From NCBI RefSeq assembly GCF_037688875.1, contig NZ_JAWDIE010000014.1, forward strand, positions 1 through 64,000: 64,000 nt of DNA, in the 5' to 3' direction. The position numbers and the translations under genes are program-made. The notes under the pieces were generated by a model that made no database searches, was not told where the DNA came from, and saw only the letters and a list, made by a program, of their open reading frames with translations. This document shows, piece by piece, positions 36,714-46,102 of the stretch (the stretch's first letter is position 1; each line of letters starts with the position of its first letter). The DNA comes from Amphibiibacter pelophylacis. GTDB lineage: Bacteria; Pseudomonadota; Gammaproteobacteria; Burkholderiales; Burkholderiaceae_C.

Positions 36714-39239
36714 ATGAGACTCAAGGCGTGGTGGCAGTCCTGCCGTGAGCCCCTGCGGCGCACGGTGGGTCACAGTGCGCCACTGGCGGCCCTGGTGGTC
36801 ACCAACGCGGCGCTGGCCTGGCTGGGTTTCAGCGTGATGGACGGCGCGCGCGCCTTCATTGCCGGGGAAAGCCAGTGGTCGCGCGCGCAGAAAGACGCTG
36901 TCTTTTACCTGGATGAGTACAACCGCAGCGGGCGGCCGCAGGATCTGGCGGCCTTTCGCACCGCCATTCACATTCCTGTCAGCGCCAGCCTGGCCAAGCG
37001 CGCCATGGATGCGCGCGAGCCTGATCTGGACGCGGCTGCGCGCCATTTCCGGGCGATGAATCTCTACCCGCCCGACGTGCCGCGCATGATCTGGCTTTAC
37101 ACGCACTTCCGCCACCTGTCGCTGCTGCGGCCGTCGGAGCAGCTCTGGCAGGAGGTGCTGCCGCAGCTGGAGGAGCTGGTTGCGCTGGCCGATGCCATGG
37201 AAGCCAGCGTGCGCCAGGGCCGGCATACGCCGCAGGCCATTGCGCGCTATGACCAGCGCGTGGCGGCGCTGCGCCAGACCATGCAGCTGCTGGCGACGCG
37301 CTTTTCCGCCCGCCTCAACGAGGCCACGGTCACCGTAGAGAACGGCCTGCGCATCATGGTGCCGCTGCAGATCGTGCTGCTGCTGGCGGCGGGCATGTGG
37401 GCCTCGCTGGTGATGATCCGCCGCGGCTACGACAGCGAAAAAGACGTCATCGAAACCCAGCGGCGCTGGCGTTATGCGGTCGAGGGGGTCAACGACGCGG
37501 TCTGGGATCTGGATGTGGACGCCGGCGTGGCCCAGGTGTCGCGCCGCTGGTTCACCCAGCTGGGCTATCCCGATCCGGGGGTGGATTTCAGCGACGTGCT
37601 GCGCGAGCAGATGGTGGCCCACATCCATCCCGAAGACAGCCCCCGCGTGCTGGCCCAGATCGAGCGGCTGCGCACGGGGCCAGAGCTGAACGCCATCGAG
37701 TACGAGTTCCGCTACCGCTGCCGCGACGGCAGTTACCGCTGGATGCAGTCGCGCGTGTGGGTGATTTCGCGCCGTCCGGGCGGTGCGCTGGAGCGCCTGG
37801 TGGGCGTCAACAGCGACATCCACGACCGCCACGAGATCGAGCAGCGCCTGCGCCACATTGCCTATCACGACAGCCTGACTGGTCTGCCCAACCGCCTGCA
37901 CTTTGCCCGCGTGCTGGCCCAGCGTCTCGATGCGGCGCGCATTGGCGGGCTGAGCTTCGCTGTGCTGGCCATTGATCTGGACCGCTTCAAGGATGTCAAC
38001 GAGGAGCACGGCCGCCGCGTCGGCGACGCGCTGCTGCAGCAGCTGATCGTGCGGCTGACGCCGCAGCTGGCCGCGCAGGATGTGCTGTCCCGTGTGGCGG
38101 GCGACGAGTTTCGCGTCCTGCTGGCCGATGTCGATTCTCCCCAGCGCCTGCGCCAGCGCGTGGCGGCGCTGATGCAGCAGGTCGAGTCGCCGTTCCAGAT
38201 CGATGGCCACGCGATCAGTCTGGGGATGTCGCTGGGTTCGGCAGTCTACCCGCGCGACAGCCACAGCGCCGACGAGCTGCTGGCCGACGTGGAATCGGCG
38301 CTGGCGCAGGCCAAGGCGCTGGGCCGGGGCCGCCACGAGGATTACAACCCCGTGCTGCAGCAGATGGTGCGCGAGCGCCGCCACCTGGCGGCCGACCTGC
38401 GCCGGGCGGTGGATGCGGGCGAGCTGTTTCTGGTCTACCAGCCCATCGTCCACCTGGCCAGCCAGCGCGTGCACAAGGCCGAGGTGCTGCTGCGCTGGAA
38501 GCACCCGCAGCGCGGCCTGATCAGCCCGGCCGAGTTCATCCCCGTGGCCGAGGAAACCGGCCTCATCCTGCCCATCGGGCAGTGGGTGCTGGAGCAGTCG
38601 GTGCGCGATCTGGCCGTGCTGCGCGCGGCGCTGGGCGACACCTTCCAGGTGTCGGTGAACAAATCGCCGCGCCAGTTCCTCAACGACGCCCGCCTGGCCG
38701 TGCCGCGCGAAAAAGCCGCGCTGGGCGAGCTGGCGGGCAGCAGCCTGTGCGTGGAAATCACCGAAAGCATGCTGATGGAAGCCAGCCCGGCGGTGAAGGA
38801 CAAGTTCATGCAGCTGCGCGACATGGGCGTGCAGGTCTCGCTGGACGATTTTGGCACGGGCTATTCCTCGCTGGCTTATCTGAAAATGTTTGACATCGAT
38901 TACATCAAGATTGACCGCAGCTTTGTCAAAAACCTGGCGCCGGGCAGCAGCGACCAGGTGCTGTGCGAGGCCATGATCGTCATGGCGCACCGCCTGGGCG
39001 TGAAAGTGATCGCCGAAGGCGTCGAAGAAGCGCAGCAGCTGGCCGTGCTGGCCGAAGCGGGCTGCGATTACATCCAGGGCTTCCACTTCTGCCCGCCCGT
39101 CGTCCTGGCCGAGCTGGTCGACTGGGTGCGGCGCCACCACGGCGTGTCCGGCCCTGTCGCGGGCCCGGCCCCCGCACCGCTGCCTTTGACGTCTTCGCTG
39201 GCTGCGCTGCCCGCGCCGCTGAACGGGGTTGCGTCATGA
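36714..39239 (+). CDS. Membrane PAS-GGDEF-EAL protein (c-di-GMP turnover), first of pair
   Basis: An 841-residue inner-membrane signalling protein. Two membrane helices (about 22-42 and 213-235) bracket a periplasmic sensor region of about 170 residues that I do not recognise. Then come a PAS domain (about 249-375), a GGDEF domain (about 384-545) with AGDEF at 462-466, and an EAL domain (about 567-805) with EVLLRW at 590, ITESMLM, LDDFGTGYSSLAYLK, IKIDRSFV and IAEGVE. AGDEF is an accepted active-site variant and the metal Asp of AIDLDRFKD is kept, so cyclase activity is possible. All EAL metal and catalytic residues look intact. The start is the first ATG near the first helix; Shine-Dalgarno is weak. 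It overlaps the next gene by four bases (ATGA). Confidence 0.88.
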   Translation: MRLKAWWQSCREPLRRTVGHSAPLAALVVTNAALAWLGFSVMDGARAFIAGESQWSRAQKDAVFYLDEYNRSGRPQDLAAFRTAIHIPVSASLAKRAMDAREPDLDAAARHFRAMNLYPPDVPRMIWLYTHFRHLSLLRPSEQLWQEVLPQLEELVALADAMEASVRQGRHTPQAIARYDQRVAALRQTMQLLATRFSARLNEATVTVENGLRIMVPLQIVLLLAAGMWASLVMIRRGYDSEKDVIETQRRWRYAVEGVNDAVWDLDVDAGVAQVSRRWFTQLGYPDPGVDFSDVLREQMVAHIHPEDSPRVLAQIERLRTGPELNAIEYEFRYRCRDGSYRWMQSRVWVISRRPGGALERLVGVNSDIHDRHEIEQRLRHIAYHDSLTGLPNRLHFARVLAQRLDAARIGGLSFAVLAIDLDRFKDVNEEHGRRVGDALLQQLIVRLTPQLAAQDVLSRVAGDEFRVLLADVDSPQRLRQRVAALMQQVESPFQIDGHAISLGMSLGSAVYPRDSHSADELLADVESALAQAKALGRGRHEDYNPVLQQMVRERRHLAADLRRAVDAGELFLVYQPIVHLASQRVHKAEVLLRWKHPQRGLISPAEFIPVAEETGLILPIGQWVLEQSVRDLAVLRAALGDTFQVSVNKSPRQFLNDARLAVPREKAALGELAGSSLCVEITESMLMEASPAVKDKFMQLRDMGVQVSLDDFGTGYSSLAYLKMFDIDYIKIDRSFVKNLAPGSSDQVLCEAMIVMAHRLGVKVIAEGVEEAQQLAVLAEAGCDYIQGFHFCPPVVLAELVDWVRRHHGVSGPVAGPAPAPLPLTSSLAALPAPLNGVAS

Positions 39240-41800
39240 TGGTCCCCCACAAACCGCCCCCGTCCTCCTGGCGCGAGCCGCTGCGACGCGAGTGGCACTT
39301 TTCCTGGCCGTTTGCCGTTTTCACGCTGCTGATGCTGCTGACCAGCCTGGGTGGCCTGTACCTGCTGTCGGCCGGTCGCTCGGTGGCGGCGCTGGAGGGC
39401 CACTGGTCGGCCGAGAGCAAGACCGCAGTGGTGCGTCTGCTCGATTACAACACCCGGGGACAGGAAAGCACCTGGGTGAATTTCCGCCGCACCATGGTGG
39501 CGCTCGGCGGCGCCAGCCGCGTGCTGCCCAGCCTGCAGCAGACGCCCGCTGATGCGGTCGGCGCGCGGCGTCACCTGCTGAATTTTGGCCTGCCCCAGCA
39601 CGAGATCGCCCCTGTGCTGTTTTTCATGCAGCACCTGGGCTGGCTGCCCGGCGTGCAGCCGGTGCTGGACCAGTGGCAGGAAGCCAGCTCGGCGGTGCGC
39701 CGCCTGGAACCTCTGGGCGATGCGGTGCGCGCCGAAATCAGCGCCGGCGGCCGTGATACGGCCCTGCGCCGCGAACTGGCCGACCGCATCATGATGCTGG
39801 ACAGCCGCCTGGACGGACTCTCGGACGACCTGTCGCAGGCGCTGCAGACGCTGGTGAGCGGCATCGCCGACACGGTGTTCTGGACCATCGTGATCCAGTT
39901 CGTCCTGCTGGTTTCGCTGGGCGGCATCATGGCCCAGCGCCTGATTTTTGGCGTGGTCAATGGCGCGCGCGAGGTGCGCCGCCAGGAGGAGCGCTGGCGC
40001 TTTGCCATCGAGGGCGCCAATGACGCGCTGTGGGAAATCGACCTGGAGACGCAGCAGATCCGACTGTCGCGGCGCTGGTACACCCAGCTGGGCTACGAGG
40101 AGCCCGTGCAGGATTTCACCCTGCGCCCGCGCGCGGAAGTGACGGCGATGATCCACCCCGAGGACCGCGAGCGCGTGCGCCGCCGCCAGGCGCAGCTGCT
40201 GTCGGGGCAGGAACGCATGGTCGAGTACCGCTACCGCCATCTGGACCAGCGCGGGCGCTACGTCTGGCTGCAGGCCCGGGTGCAGTCCATCGAGTTCGAC
40301 CCGCAGGAGCGCCCGGTCTACCTGCTGGGCGTGCACACGCATGTGCACGAGCGCCATCTGATGGAAGAAAAAATGCGCCACATGGCCTGGGTGGACCCGC
40401 TCACCGGTCTGCCCAACCGCGCGGGCTTCCAGCGCTCGCTGCGCCTGGCGCTGGACAACCCCATCAGCCGCCAGGAACTGGCCGGGATGACGCTGCTGCC
40501 CGGGGGCGATGATGACAGCGTCCAGGTCGAGGGCGAATGCGCCGTGGTGGTGCTCAACCTGGACGGCTTCAAGGATGTCAACGAAGAGCACGGACGGCGC
40601 ACCGGCGACGCCGTGCTGCGCAGCGTGGCGGTGCTGCTGGAGAACGCCCTGCAGCCCGAAGAGCTGCTGGCGCGCACGGCGGGCGACGGCTTCTCGCTGC
40701 TGCTGCGCCTGGACGCCGCCACGCTGCCGCCGGGCGACAGCGCCCGCGCCGCGCTGGACCGGCGTGTGCAGCGCCTGCTGTGGCAGGTGGCCCGGCCTTT
40801 CGAGATCGACGAGCTGCCCATCGTTGTCCAGGCCTCGGCGGGCAGCGCGCTGTATCCGGCCGATGGGGCCGACGCCGAAGTGCTGCAGGCCCACGCCGAA
40901 ATGGCGCTGCTGCTGGCCAAGGCGCAGGCCCGGGGTCACCACCGCGCTTACGACGCCCGCATCGAGCAGCGCGCCCGCGAGCGTCGCGTGCTGGGCGCCG
41001 ATCTGCGCCTGGCGCTGGACCGGCACGAGTTTTATCTGGTCTACCAGCCCATCGTCCACCAGCGCACGCAGCGGGTCGACAAGGCCGAAGTGCTGCTGCG
41101 CTGGAAGCACCCGCAGCGCGGTCTGGTCAGCCCGGCCGAGTTCATCCCGGTGGCCGAAGAAACCGGCCTGATCCTGCCCATCGGCGAGTGGATCCTGCAG
41201 CAGGTCGACCGCGATCTGCACCGCCTGCGTGCGGCGCTGGGCGATGCTTTCCAGGTGTCGGTGAACAAATCGCCGCGTCAGTTCCTGCACGACGCCGCGC
41301 TGCAGCAGCCGCGCGAAAGCGGTCTGCTCAAGGAGCACCAGGGCCACAACCTGTGCGTGGAAATCACCGAAAGCATGCTGATGGAGGCCAGCGCCGCGGT
41401 GAAGGACAAGTTCATGCAGTTGCGCGATCTGGGCATCCAGGTCTCGCTGGACGATTTCGGCACGGGTTATTCCTCGCTGGCCTACCTGAAGGTGTTCGAC
41501 ATCGATTTCATCAAGATCGACCGCAGCTTTGTCAAAAACCTGTCGGTGGGCAGCAGCGACCAGGCGCTTTGCGAGGCCATGGTCGTCATGGCGCACAAGC
41601 TGGGCATGAAGGTCATCGCAGAAGGCGTCGAAACCGCCGTGCAGCGCGACGTGCTCGACGGCGCGGGCTGCGATTACATCCAGGGCTATCTCTACAGTCC
41701 GCCCAAGCCGCTGGACGAATTCCTGCAATGGGCCGCCCGCCACGCCGGGCAGGACGATGCCGGCGTGGCCCGACGCCCGGTCAGCAGCGACGTGGGCTGA
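39236..41800 (+). CDS. Membrane PAS-GGDEF-EAL protein with degenerate GGDEF, second of pair
   Basis: An 854-residue paralogue of the gene before it, with the same order: helices at about 24-46 and 214-238, a periplasmic sensor region of poor similarity to its partner, PAS (about 250-375), GGDEF (about 384-560, with an inserted loop near LLPGGDDDSVQVEG) and EAL (about 597-835). The cyclase signature is AGDGF (482-486), having lost the catalytic Glu, and the first metal Asp is Asn (LNLDGFKD), so this domain is very likely inactive. The EAL domain keeps EVLLRW (618), ITESMLM, LDDFGTGYSSLAYLK, IKIDRSFV and AEGVE, so the protein is probably a phosphodiesterase. Its start overlaps the upstream stop. 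Confidence 0.88.
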   Translation: MMVPHKPPPSSWREPLRREWHFSWPFAVFTLLMLLTSLGGLYLLSAGRSVAALEGHWSAESKTAVVRLLDYNTRGQESTWVNFRRTMVALGGASRVLPSLQQTPADAVGARRHLLNFGLPQHEIAPVLFFMQHLGWLPGVQPVLDQWQEASSAVRRLEPLGDAVRAEISAGGRDTALRRELADRIMMLDSRLDGLSDDLSQALQTLVSGIADTVFWTIVIQFVLLVSLGGIMAQRLIFGVVNGAREVRRQEERWRFAIEGANDALWEIDLETQQIRLSRRWYTQLGYEEPVQDFTLRPRAEVTAMIHPEDRERVRRRQAQLLSGQERMVEYRYRHLDQRGRYVWLQARVQSIEFDPQERPVYLLGVHTHVHERHLMEEKMRHMAWVDPLTGLPNRAGFQRSLRLALDNPISRQELAGMTLLPGGDDDSVQVEGECAVVVLNLDGFKDVNEEHGRRTGDAVLRSVAVLLENALQPEELLARTAGDGFSLLLRLDAATLPPGDSARAALDRRVQRLLWQVARPFEIDELPIVVQASAGSALYPADGADAEVLQAHAEMALLLAKAQARGHHRAYDARIEQRARERRVLGADLRLALDRHEFYLVYQPIVHQRTQRVDKAEVLLRWKHPQRGLVSPAEFIPVAEETGLILPIGEWILQQVDRDLHRLRAALGDAFQVSVNKSPRQFLHDAALQQPRESGLLKEHQGHNLCVEITESMLMEASAAVKDKFMQLRDLGIQVSLDDFGTGYSSLAYLKVFDIDFIKIDRSFVKNLSVGSSDQALCEAMVVMAHKLGMKVIAEGVETAVQRDVLDGAGCDYIQGYLYSPPKPLDEFLQWAARHAGQDDAGVARRPVSSDVG

Positions 41801-41927
41801 CCGGGGCCAGGACGATGCGCAGAGACACTCCCCCCCCCTCGCAAGGGGAGGGGCTGTTGCCCGCAGGGCGCCGTGCTGACAATGGCTCTACACCCGGCAG
41901 CCGCCAGGTGCCCACCGGAGAGCCACC

Positions 41928-42317
41928 ATGACCACCCCCCGTTTTTCTTCTGCCGCTGCTTCTGTCCGCAAGATTTTGTCCCGCAGTCTGATCGGCCTGC
42001 TGATGCTGCCGCTGGCAGGCACAGCGCTGGCGCTGGACATCAACCAGGCCAGCCCCAGCGAGCTTGATGCCATTGACGGCATCGGACCCAAAATGGTCCA
42101 GCGCCTGGTGACGGCGCGCCAGCAGGCGCCCTTCAAGGACTGGGCCGATGTGCGCACCCGCGTCAGCGGCATCGGCGACAAGACGCAAAAGCGCTTCGAA
42201 AGCCAGGGCCTGACGATAGGTGCAGGCGGCACGCGGGTCGCGGCGGCCAGCCCGGCAGCGGCTGCCGCCAAAGGCGCGGCGGTGCTGCCGGGCGCCAAAC
42301 CGGCGGCCAAGCCCTGA
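41928..42317 (+). CDS. ComEA-like helix-hairpin-helix protein
   Basis: A 129-residue secreted protein with an N-terminal signal region (IGLLMLPLAGTALA, cleavage near residue 36). A ComEA-type HhH domain follows directly: DINQASPSELDAIDGIGPKM and FKDWADVRTRVSGIGDKTQKRF. The Ala/Pro/Lys tail is disordered. ComEA proteins bind incoming DNA in the periplasm during natural transformation, though many HhH proteins of this size have no tested role. The upstream 127 bases hold a GC-rich hairpin without T-run and a possible GACAAT -10. GGAGAG precedes the ATG. Confidence 0.82.
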   Translation: MTTPRFSSAAASVRKILSRSLIGLLMLPLAGTALALDINQASPSELDAIDGIGPKMVQRLVTARQQAPFKDWADVRTRVSGIGDKTQKRFESQGLTIGAGGTRVAAASPAAAAAKGAAVLPGAKPAAKP

Positions 42318-42343
42318 GCCGCTGATGGCCTGACGGACTGGCC

Positions 42344-45300
42344 TCAGGCGCCCGCGCCGCGCCGGTACTGCACCTGAACCTGCGTGCTGCCGTCGGGCCA
42401 GCCCGATTCGCGCAGGTGGCGGCGCAACGCGGTCAGTGCGTCATCACCGGGCCAGAAGCGGCTGGCGGGGCCCAGCTCCAGCAGGCCGCAGACGGTGGCG
42501 TCGTCCTGCGGCAGGCTCAGCTGCACCTGCAGCGGCAGGCCTGCGCTGCCTTCGTCGCCTAGCGGCTGCACTGGCCACTCGCGGGCGAGCCGGGTCAGGC
42601 CGTCCAGCAGCGCGGCGCTGTCCTGTTCCTGCGCGGCCTGGGGCAGGGTCAGGCAGACACGCACGGCGGCAGCTTTGAGCGCCCGCGCCGTGGGCAAGTC
42701 CCACACCGCCTGAATGTTCAGGCGCACGCCGCCGCTGAAGCGGTCCTGGCGCACGCGCGCCAGAATGACAATGAGTTCGTCCTCGCGGATCAGCGGCCCG
42801 AAGCGGGCGATCTGCTCCTCGTTCAGGGACGCTTCCTGGCGGCCGCTGCCATCGTCGAGGCTGAAAATCAGCACCTTGCCGCGGTTGCCGGTGATGGTGC
42901 GGCTGTCGCTGACCAGGCCCGCCAGGCAGACCGGCGCTTCGCCGGGCGTGATGCTGGCCAGATCGCCGTCGACCAGGCTGGCGATCTCGGCGGCGTGCTC
43001 TTCAAACAGGTGGCCGGTCAGAAAGAAGCCGATGGCGATTTTTTCCTGCATCAGCCGCTCGCGCACGCTCCAGGGCTCGCAGGTCAGCAGCGGCGGTTCG
43101 GTGTCGGCGCTGGAGTGGCTGTCGCCCGCGAACAGGTCGCCCTGCAGCGCGTTGATGGCCTGCTGCTCGGCCCAGTCGAAGGCCAGGCCCAGGCTGGCCA
43201 GCAGCGGCGCGCGGTCGGGGTGCAGGCTGTCGAACGCCCCTGCGCGAATCAGCGCCTCGATCACGCGGCGGTTGACGCGGGTGCGGTCCACGCGGTGGCA
43301 GAAATCAAACAGGCTGGTGAAGGGCGTGTCGCCGCGCGCTGCCACGATGGCCTCGATGGCGCCTTTGCCCGTCCCCTTGACGGCCCCCAGGCCGTAGCGC
43401 AGGCGGGTTTTGTCCAGCGGCTCGAAGGCGTGCGTGCCCTGGTTGACATCGGGCGGATCGAAGACGATGCCAAAGTCCACGGCATCGTCGCGCAGCACCT
43501 TGAGCTTGTCGGTGTTGTCCATTTCCACCGTCATGTTGGCGGCGAAAAACGCACAGGTGTGGTGAACTTTGACCCAGGCCGTGTGATAGGCCAGCAGCGA
43601 GTAGGCGGCGGCGTGCGACTTGTTGAAGCCGTAGCCCGCGAACTTCTCCATCAGGTCGAACACCTCGTCGGCCTGCGCCTGCGCGATGCCGTTCTTGGCG
43701 GCGCCTTCGCGGAAGAGCAGGCGGTGCTGGGCCATTTCCTCGGGCTTTTTCTTGCCCATCGCGCGGCGCAGCAGGTCGGCGCCGCCCAGGGAATAACCAC
43801 CCAGGATCTGCGCCGTCTGCATCACCTGTTCCTGGTAGACCATGATGCCGTAGGTCTCGGACAGCACGGATTCCAGCGAGGGGTGGGGGTATTCCACCGT
43901 TTCATCGCCGTGCTTGCGCGCCACGAAGCTGGGGATCAGGTCCATCGGCCCCGGGCGGTAGAGCGCGTTGAGCGCGATCAGATCCTCCAGGCGGCTGGGT
44001 TTGGCGTCGCGCAGCATGCGCTGCATGCCCGTGCTTTCAAACTGGAACACGGCCTCGGTGCGGCCTTCGGCGAAGAGCTTGTAGGTGCGCGTGTCGTCCA
44101 GCGGAATCTGCTCGAAATCGAACTCGGCCAGCGCCTTGCCCTGGCGCTGGATGTGCTTTTTGGCCTCTTCCAGAATCGTCAGCGTGGCCAGGCCCAGAAA
44201 GTCGAACTTGACCAGGCCCGCGGCCTCGACGTCGTCTTTGTCAAACTGGCTGACCGCCTTGTCGCTGCCAGGCTGCTGGTAGAGCGGGGTGAAATCGGTG
44301 ATTTTGCCCGGTGCGATCAGCACGCCGCCCGCGTGCATGCCCACGTTGCGCACCAGGCCTTCGACCTGGGTGGCGCGCTCCAGCAGGATGGCGACGTCCT
44401 CCTCGTTGGCCTCGCGCTCGTTCAGTTCGGGCGCTTCCAGACGGGCGTAAATCAGCTTGCTGCTGGGCTTTTCGGGCACTTTGGCCAGCGTCACCGTCTT
44501 GCCCGGCGGCGCCGGGATCAGCTTGGCGATGCCATCGACCTGGCCGTAGCTCATGTCCAGAACGCGGCCGATGTCTCGCAGCGCCGCCTTGGCGGCCATG
44601 GTGCCGAAGGTGGCGATCTGGCTGACGGCCTGGCGGCCGTAGCGCTCTTTCACGTAATCGATGACGCGGTCGCGGTTGCTCTGGCAGAAATCGATGTCGA
44701 AGTCGGGCATCGAGACCCGCTCGGGGTTGAGAAAGCGCTCGAACAGCAGCTTGTACTGCAGTGGGTCCAGGTCGGTGATGCCCAGCGCGTAAGCCACCAG
44801 CGAGCCCGCGCCCGAGCCCCGGCCCGGGCCCACCGGGCAGCCGTGGCTTTTGGCCCAGCGGATGAAGTCGGCCACGATCAGGAAGTAGCCCGGAAAGCCC
44901 ATTTTGAGAATGGTGCCGATCTCGAAATCCAGGCGCTCCTGGTAAGTGGGGCGCTGCGCGTCGCGCTGGGCGGCGACCGGAAAGCGCCGCGCCAGGCGGT
45001 CTTCCAGGCCCTCCTGCGAGAGCTGGCGGAAGTAGTCGGCGATGGGCATGGCGCTGCCATCGGCCAGCGGCGGGGTGGGGAAATCGGGCAGGCGCGGCTG
45101 GCCCAGCACCAGCGGCACGGTGCAGCGCTGCGCGATGGCCACGGTGTTGGCCAGGGCGCTGGGGATGTCGGCGAACAGCTCGTGCATCTGCGCGCGCGTC
45201 AGGGCGTGCTGCTGCGGCGTGAAGCGGCGCACACGCGCCGGGTTGGCCACCTTGTCGCCCTCGGCGACGCAGACGCGCGCCTCGTGGGCATCGAACTCGA

Positions 45301-45937
45301 CCTGCGTCAGGAACTGCATGGGGTGGGTGGCCACCACCGGCAGCTGCAGCCGCGCCGCCAGGGGCAGGGCGGCGGCGATGTAATCCTCTTCGCCCGGTAG
45401 CCCGGCGCGCTGCAGCTCGATGTAAAAGCGCCCGGGGAAGATATCCTCCAGGCGCTGCGCCACCCGGTCGGCCTGCGCCGGATCGCTGCCTGCCAGCGCG
45501 CGGCCCAGCCAGCCGGTGGCGCCACCCGACAGCGCGATCAGGCCCGCGCTGTGCGCCTGCACGTCGTCCAGCTGCACGCAGGCCTGGTGCTCGTACGGCT
45601 CGCCCAGCCAGGCCAGGCTGAGCAGCTCGCACAGGTGGTGGTAGCCCTCGGGGTTCTGCGCGATCAGCAAAAGCCGGGTCAGCACGCCGTCGCCGTCCAC
45701 CGGCGCCAGCCAGACGTCGGCGCCGATCAGCGGCTTGAGGCCCGCCCCCCGGCAGGCCTTGTAGAACTTGATGGTGCCAAACAGATTGTTCAGATCAGAA
45801 ATGCCCAGCGCGGCCTGGCCGTCATCGGCAGCGGCGTCCACCCAGTCGTCAATGCGCAGGATGCCGTCCACCACCGAGTATTCGGTGTGGGCGCGCAGGT
45901 GGACAAAATCGGGGGTCAGGGCAGGGGAGTCGCTCAT
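42344..45937 (-). CDS. dnaE: DNA polymerase III subunit alpha
   Basis: Catalytic subunit of the replicative polymerase. The 1197-residue product begins with a PHP domain (FVHLRAHTEYSVVDGILRID near residue 11). The palm carries GPGRGSGAGSLVAYALGITD and the catalytic aspartates in MPDFDIDF near residue 410, and the finger region has GLVRNVGMHAGGVLIAP. The C-terminal part includes an OB-fold (GLVSDSRTITGNRGKVLIFSL-like, here ending DDGSGR) and the tau-binding region. Two start codons compete (45946 and 45937); I used the second. Either differs by only three residues. Confidence 0.98.
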   Translation of the reverse strand: MSDSPALTPDFVHLRAHTEYSVVDGILRIDDWVDAAADDGQAALGISDLNNLFGTIKFYKACRGAGLKPLIGADVWLAPVDGDGVLTRLLLIAQNPEGYHHLCELLSLAWLGEPYEHQACVQLDDVQAHSAGLIALSGGATGWLGRALAGSDPAQADRVAQRLEDIFPGRFYIELQRAGLPGEEDYIAAALPLAARLQLPVVATHPMQFLTQVEFDAHEARVCVAEGDKVANPARVRRFTPQQHALTRAQMHELFADIPSALANTVAIAQRCTVPLVLGQPRLPDFPTPPLADGSAMPIADYFRQLSQEGLEDRLARRFPVAAQRDAQRPTYQERLDFEIGTILKMGFPGYFLIVADFIRWAKSHGCPVGPGRGSGAGSLVAYALGITDLDPLQYKLLFERFLNPERVSMPDFDIDFCQSNRDRVIDYVKERYGRQAVSQIATFGTMAAKAALRDIGRVLDMSYGQVDGIAKLIPAPPGKTVTLAKVPEKPSSKLIYARLEAPELNEREANEEDVAILLERATQVEGLVRNVGMHAGGVLIAPGKITDFTPLYQQPGSDKAVSQFDKDDVEAAGLVKFDFLGLATLTILEEAKKHIQRQGKALAEFDFEQIPLDDTRTYKLFAEGRTEAVFQFESTGMQRMLRDAKPSRLEDLIALNALYRPGPMDLIPSFVARKHGDETVEYPHPSLESVLSETYGIMVYQEQVMQTAQILGGYSLGGADLLRRAMGKKKPEEMAQHRLLFREGAAKNGIAQAQADEVFDLMEKFAGYGFNKSHAAAYSLLAYHTAWVKVHHTCAFFAANMTVEMDNTDKLKVLRDDAVDFGIVFDPPDVNQGTHAFEPLDKTRLRYGLGAVKGTGKGAIEAIVAARGDTPFTSLFDFCHRVDRTRVNRRVIEALIRAGAFDSLHPDRAPLLASLGLAFDWAEQQAINALQGDLFAGDSHSSADTEPPLLTCEPWSVRERLMQEKIAIGFFLTGHLFEEHAAEIASLVDGDLASITPGEAPVCLAGLVSDSRTITGNRGKVLIFSLDDGSGRQEASLNEEQIARFGPLIREDELIVILARVRQDRFSGGVRLNIQAVWDLPTARALKAAAVRVCLTLPQAAQEQDSAALLDGLTRLAREWPVQPLGDEGSAGLPLQVQLSLPQDDATVCGLLELGPASRFWPGDDALTALRRHLRESGWPDGSTQVQVQYRRGAGA

Positions 45938-46102
45938 GCCCGGCATTGTAGGTGTCGGCCTGGCTGGCGGGTGAAAGCGCGGCGCAGCAGCCGGATCGCT
46001 GCTCAAAAATCCCTTTATCGTCAGGGGCCTGGCGTGTAAACTGAAAGCCATTCGTGCTGATCTGTGATCTGATCGCCATCGCCTGATTTCTCCTGCTGCC
46101 GC

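Noticed and set aside
41851..41872. GC-rich hairpin after the second GGDEF-EAL gene as a terminator
   Set aside because: The short stem around CGCA is followed by GCTGTTG, not a T-run, so intrinsic termination is not supported.
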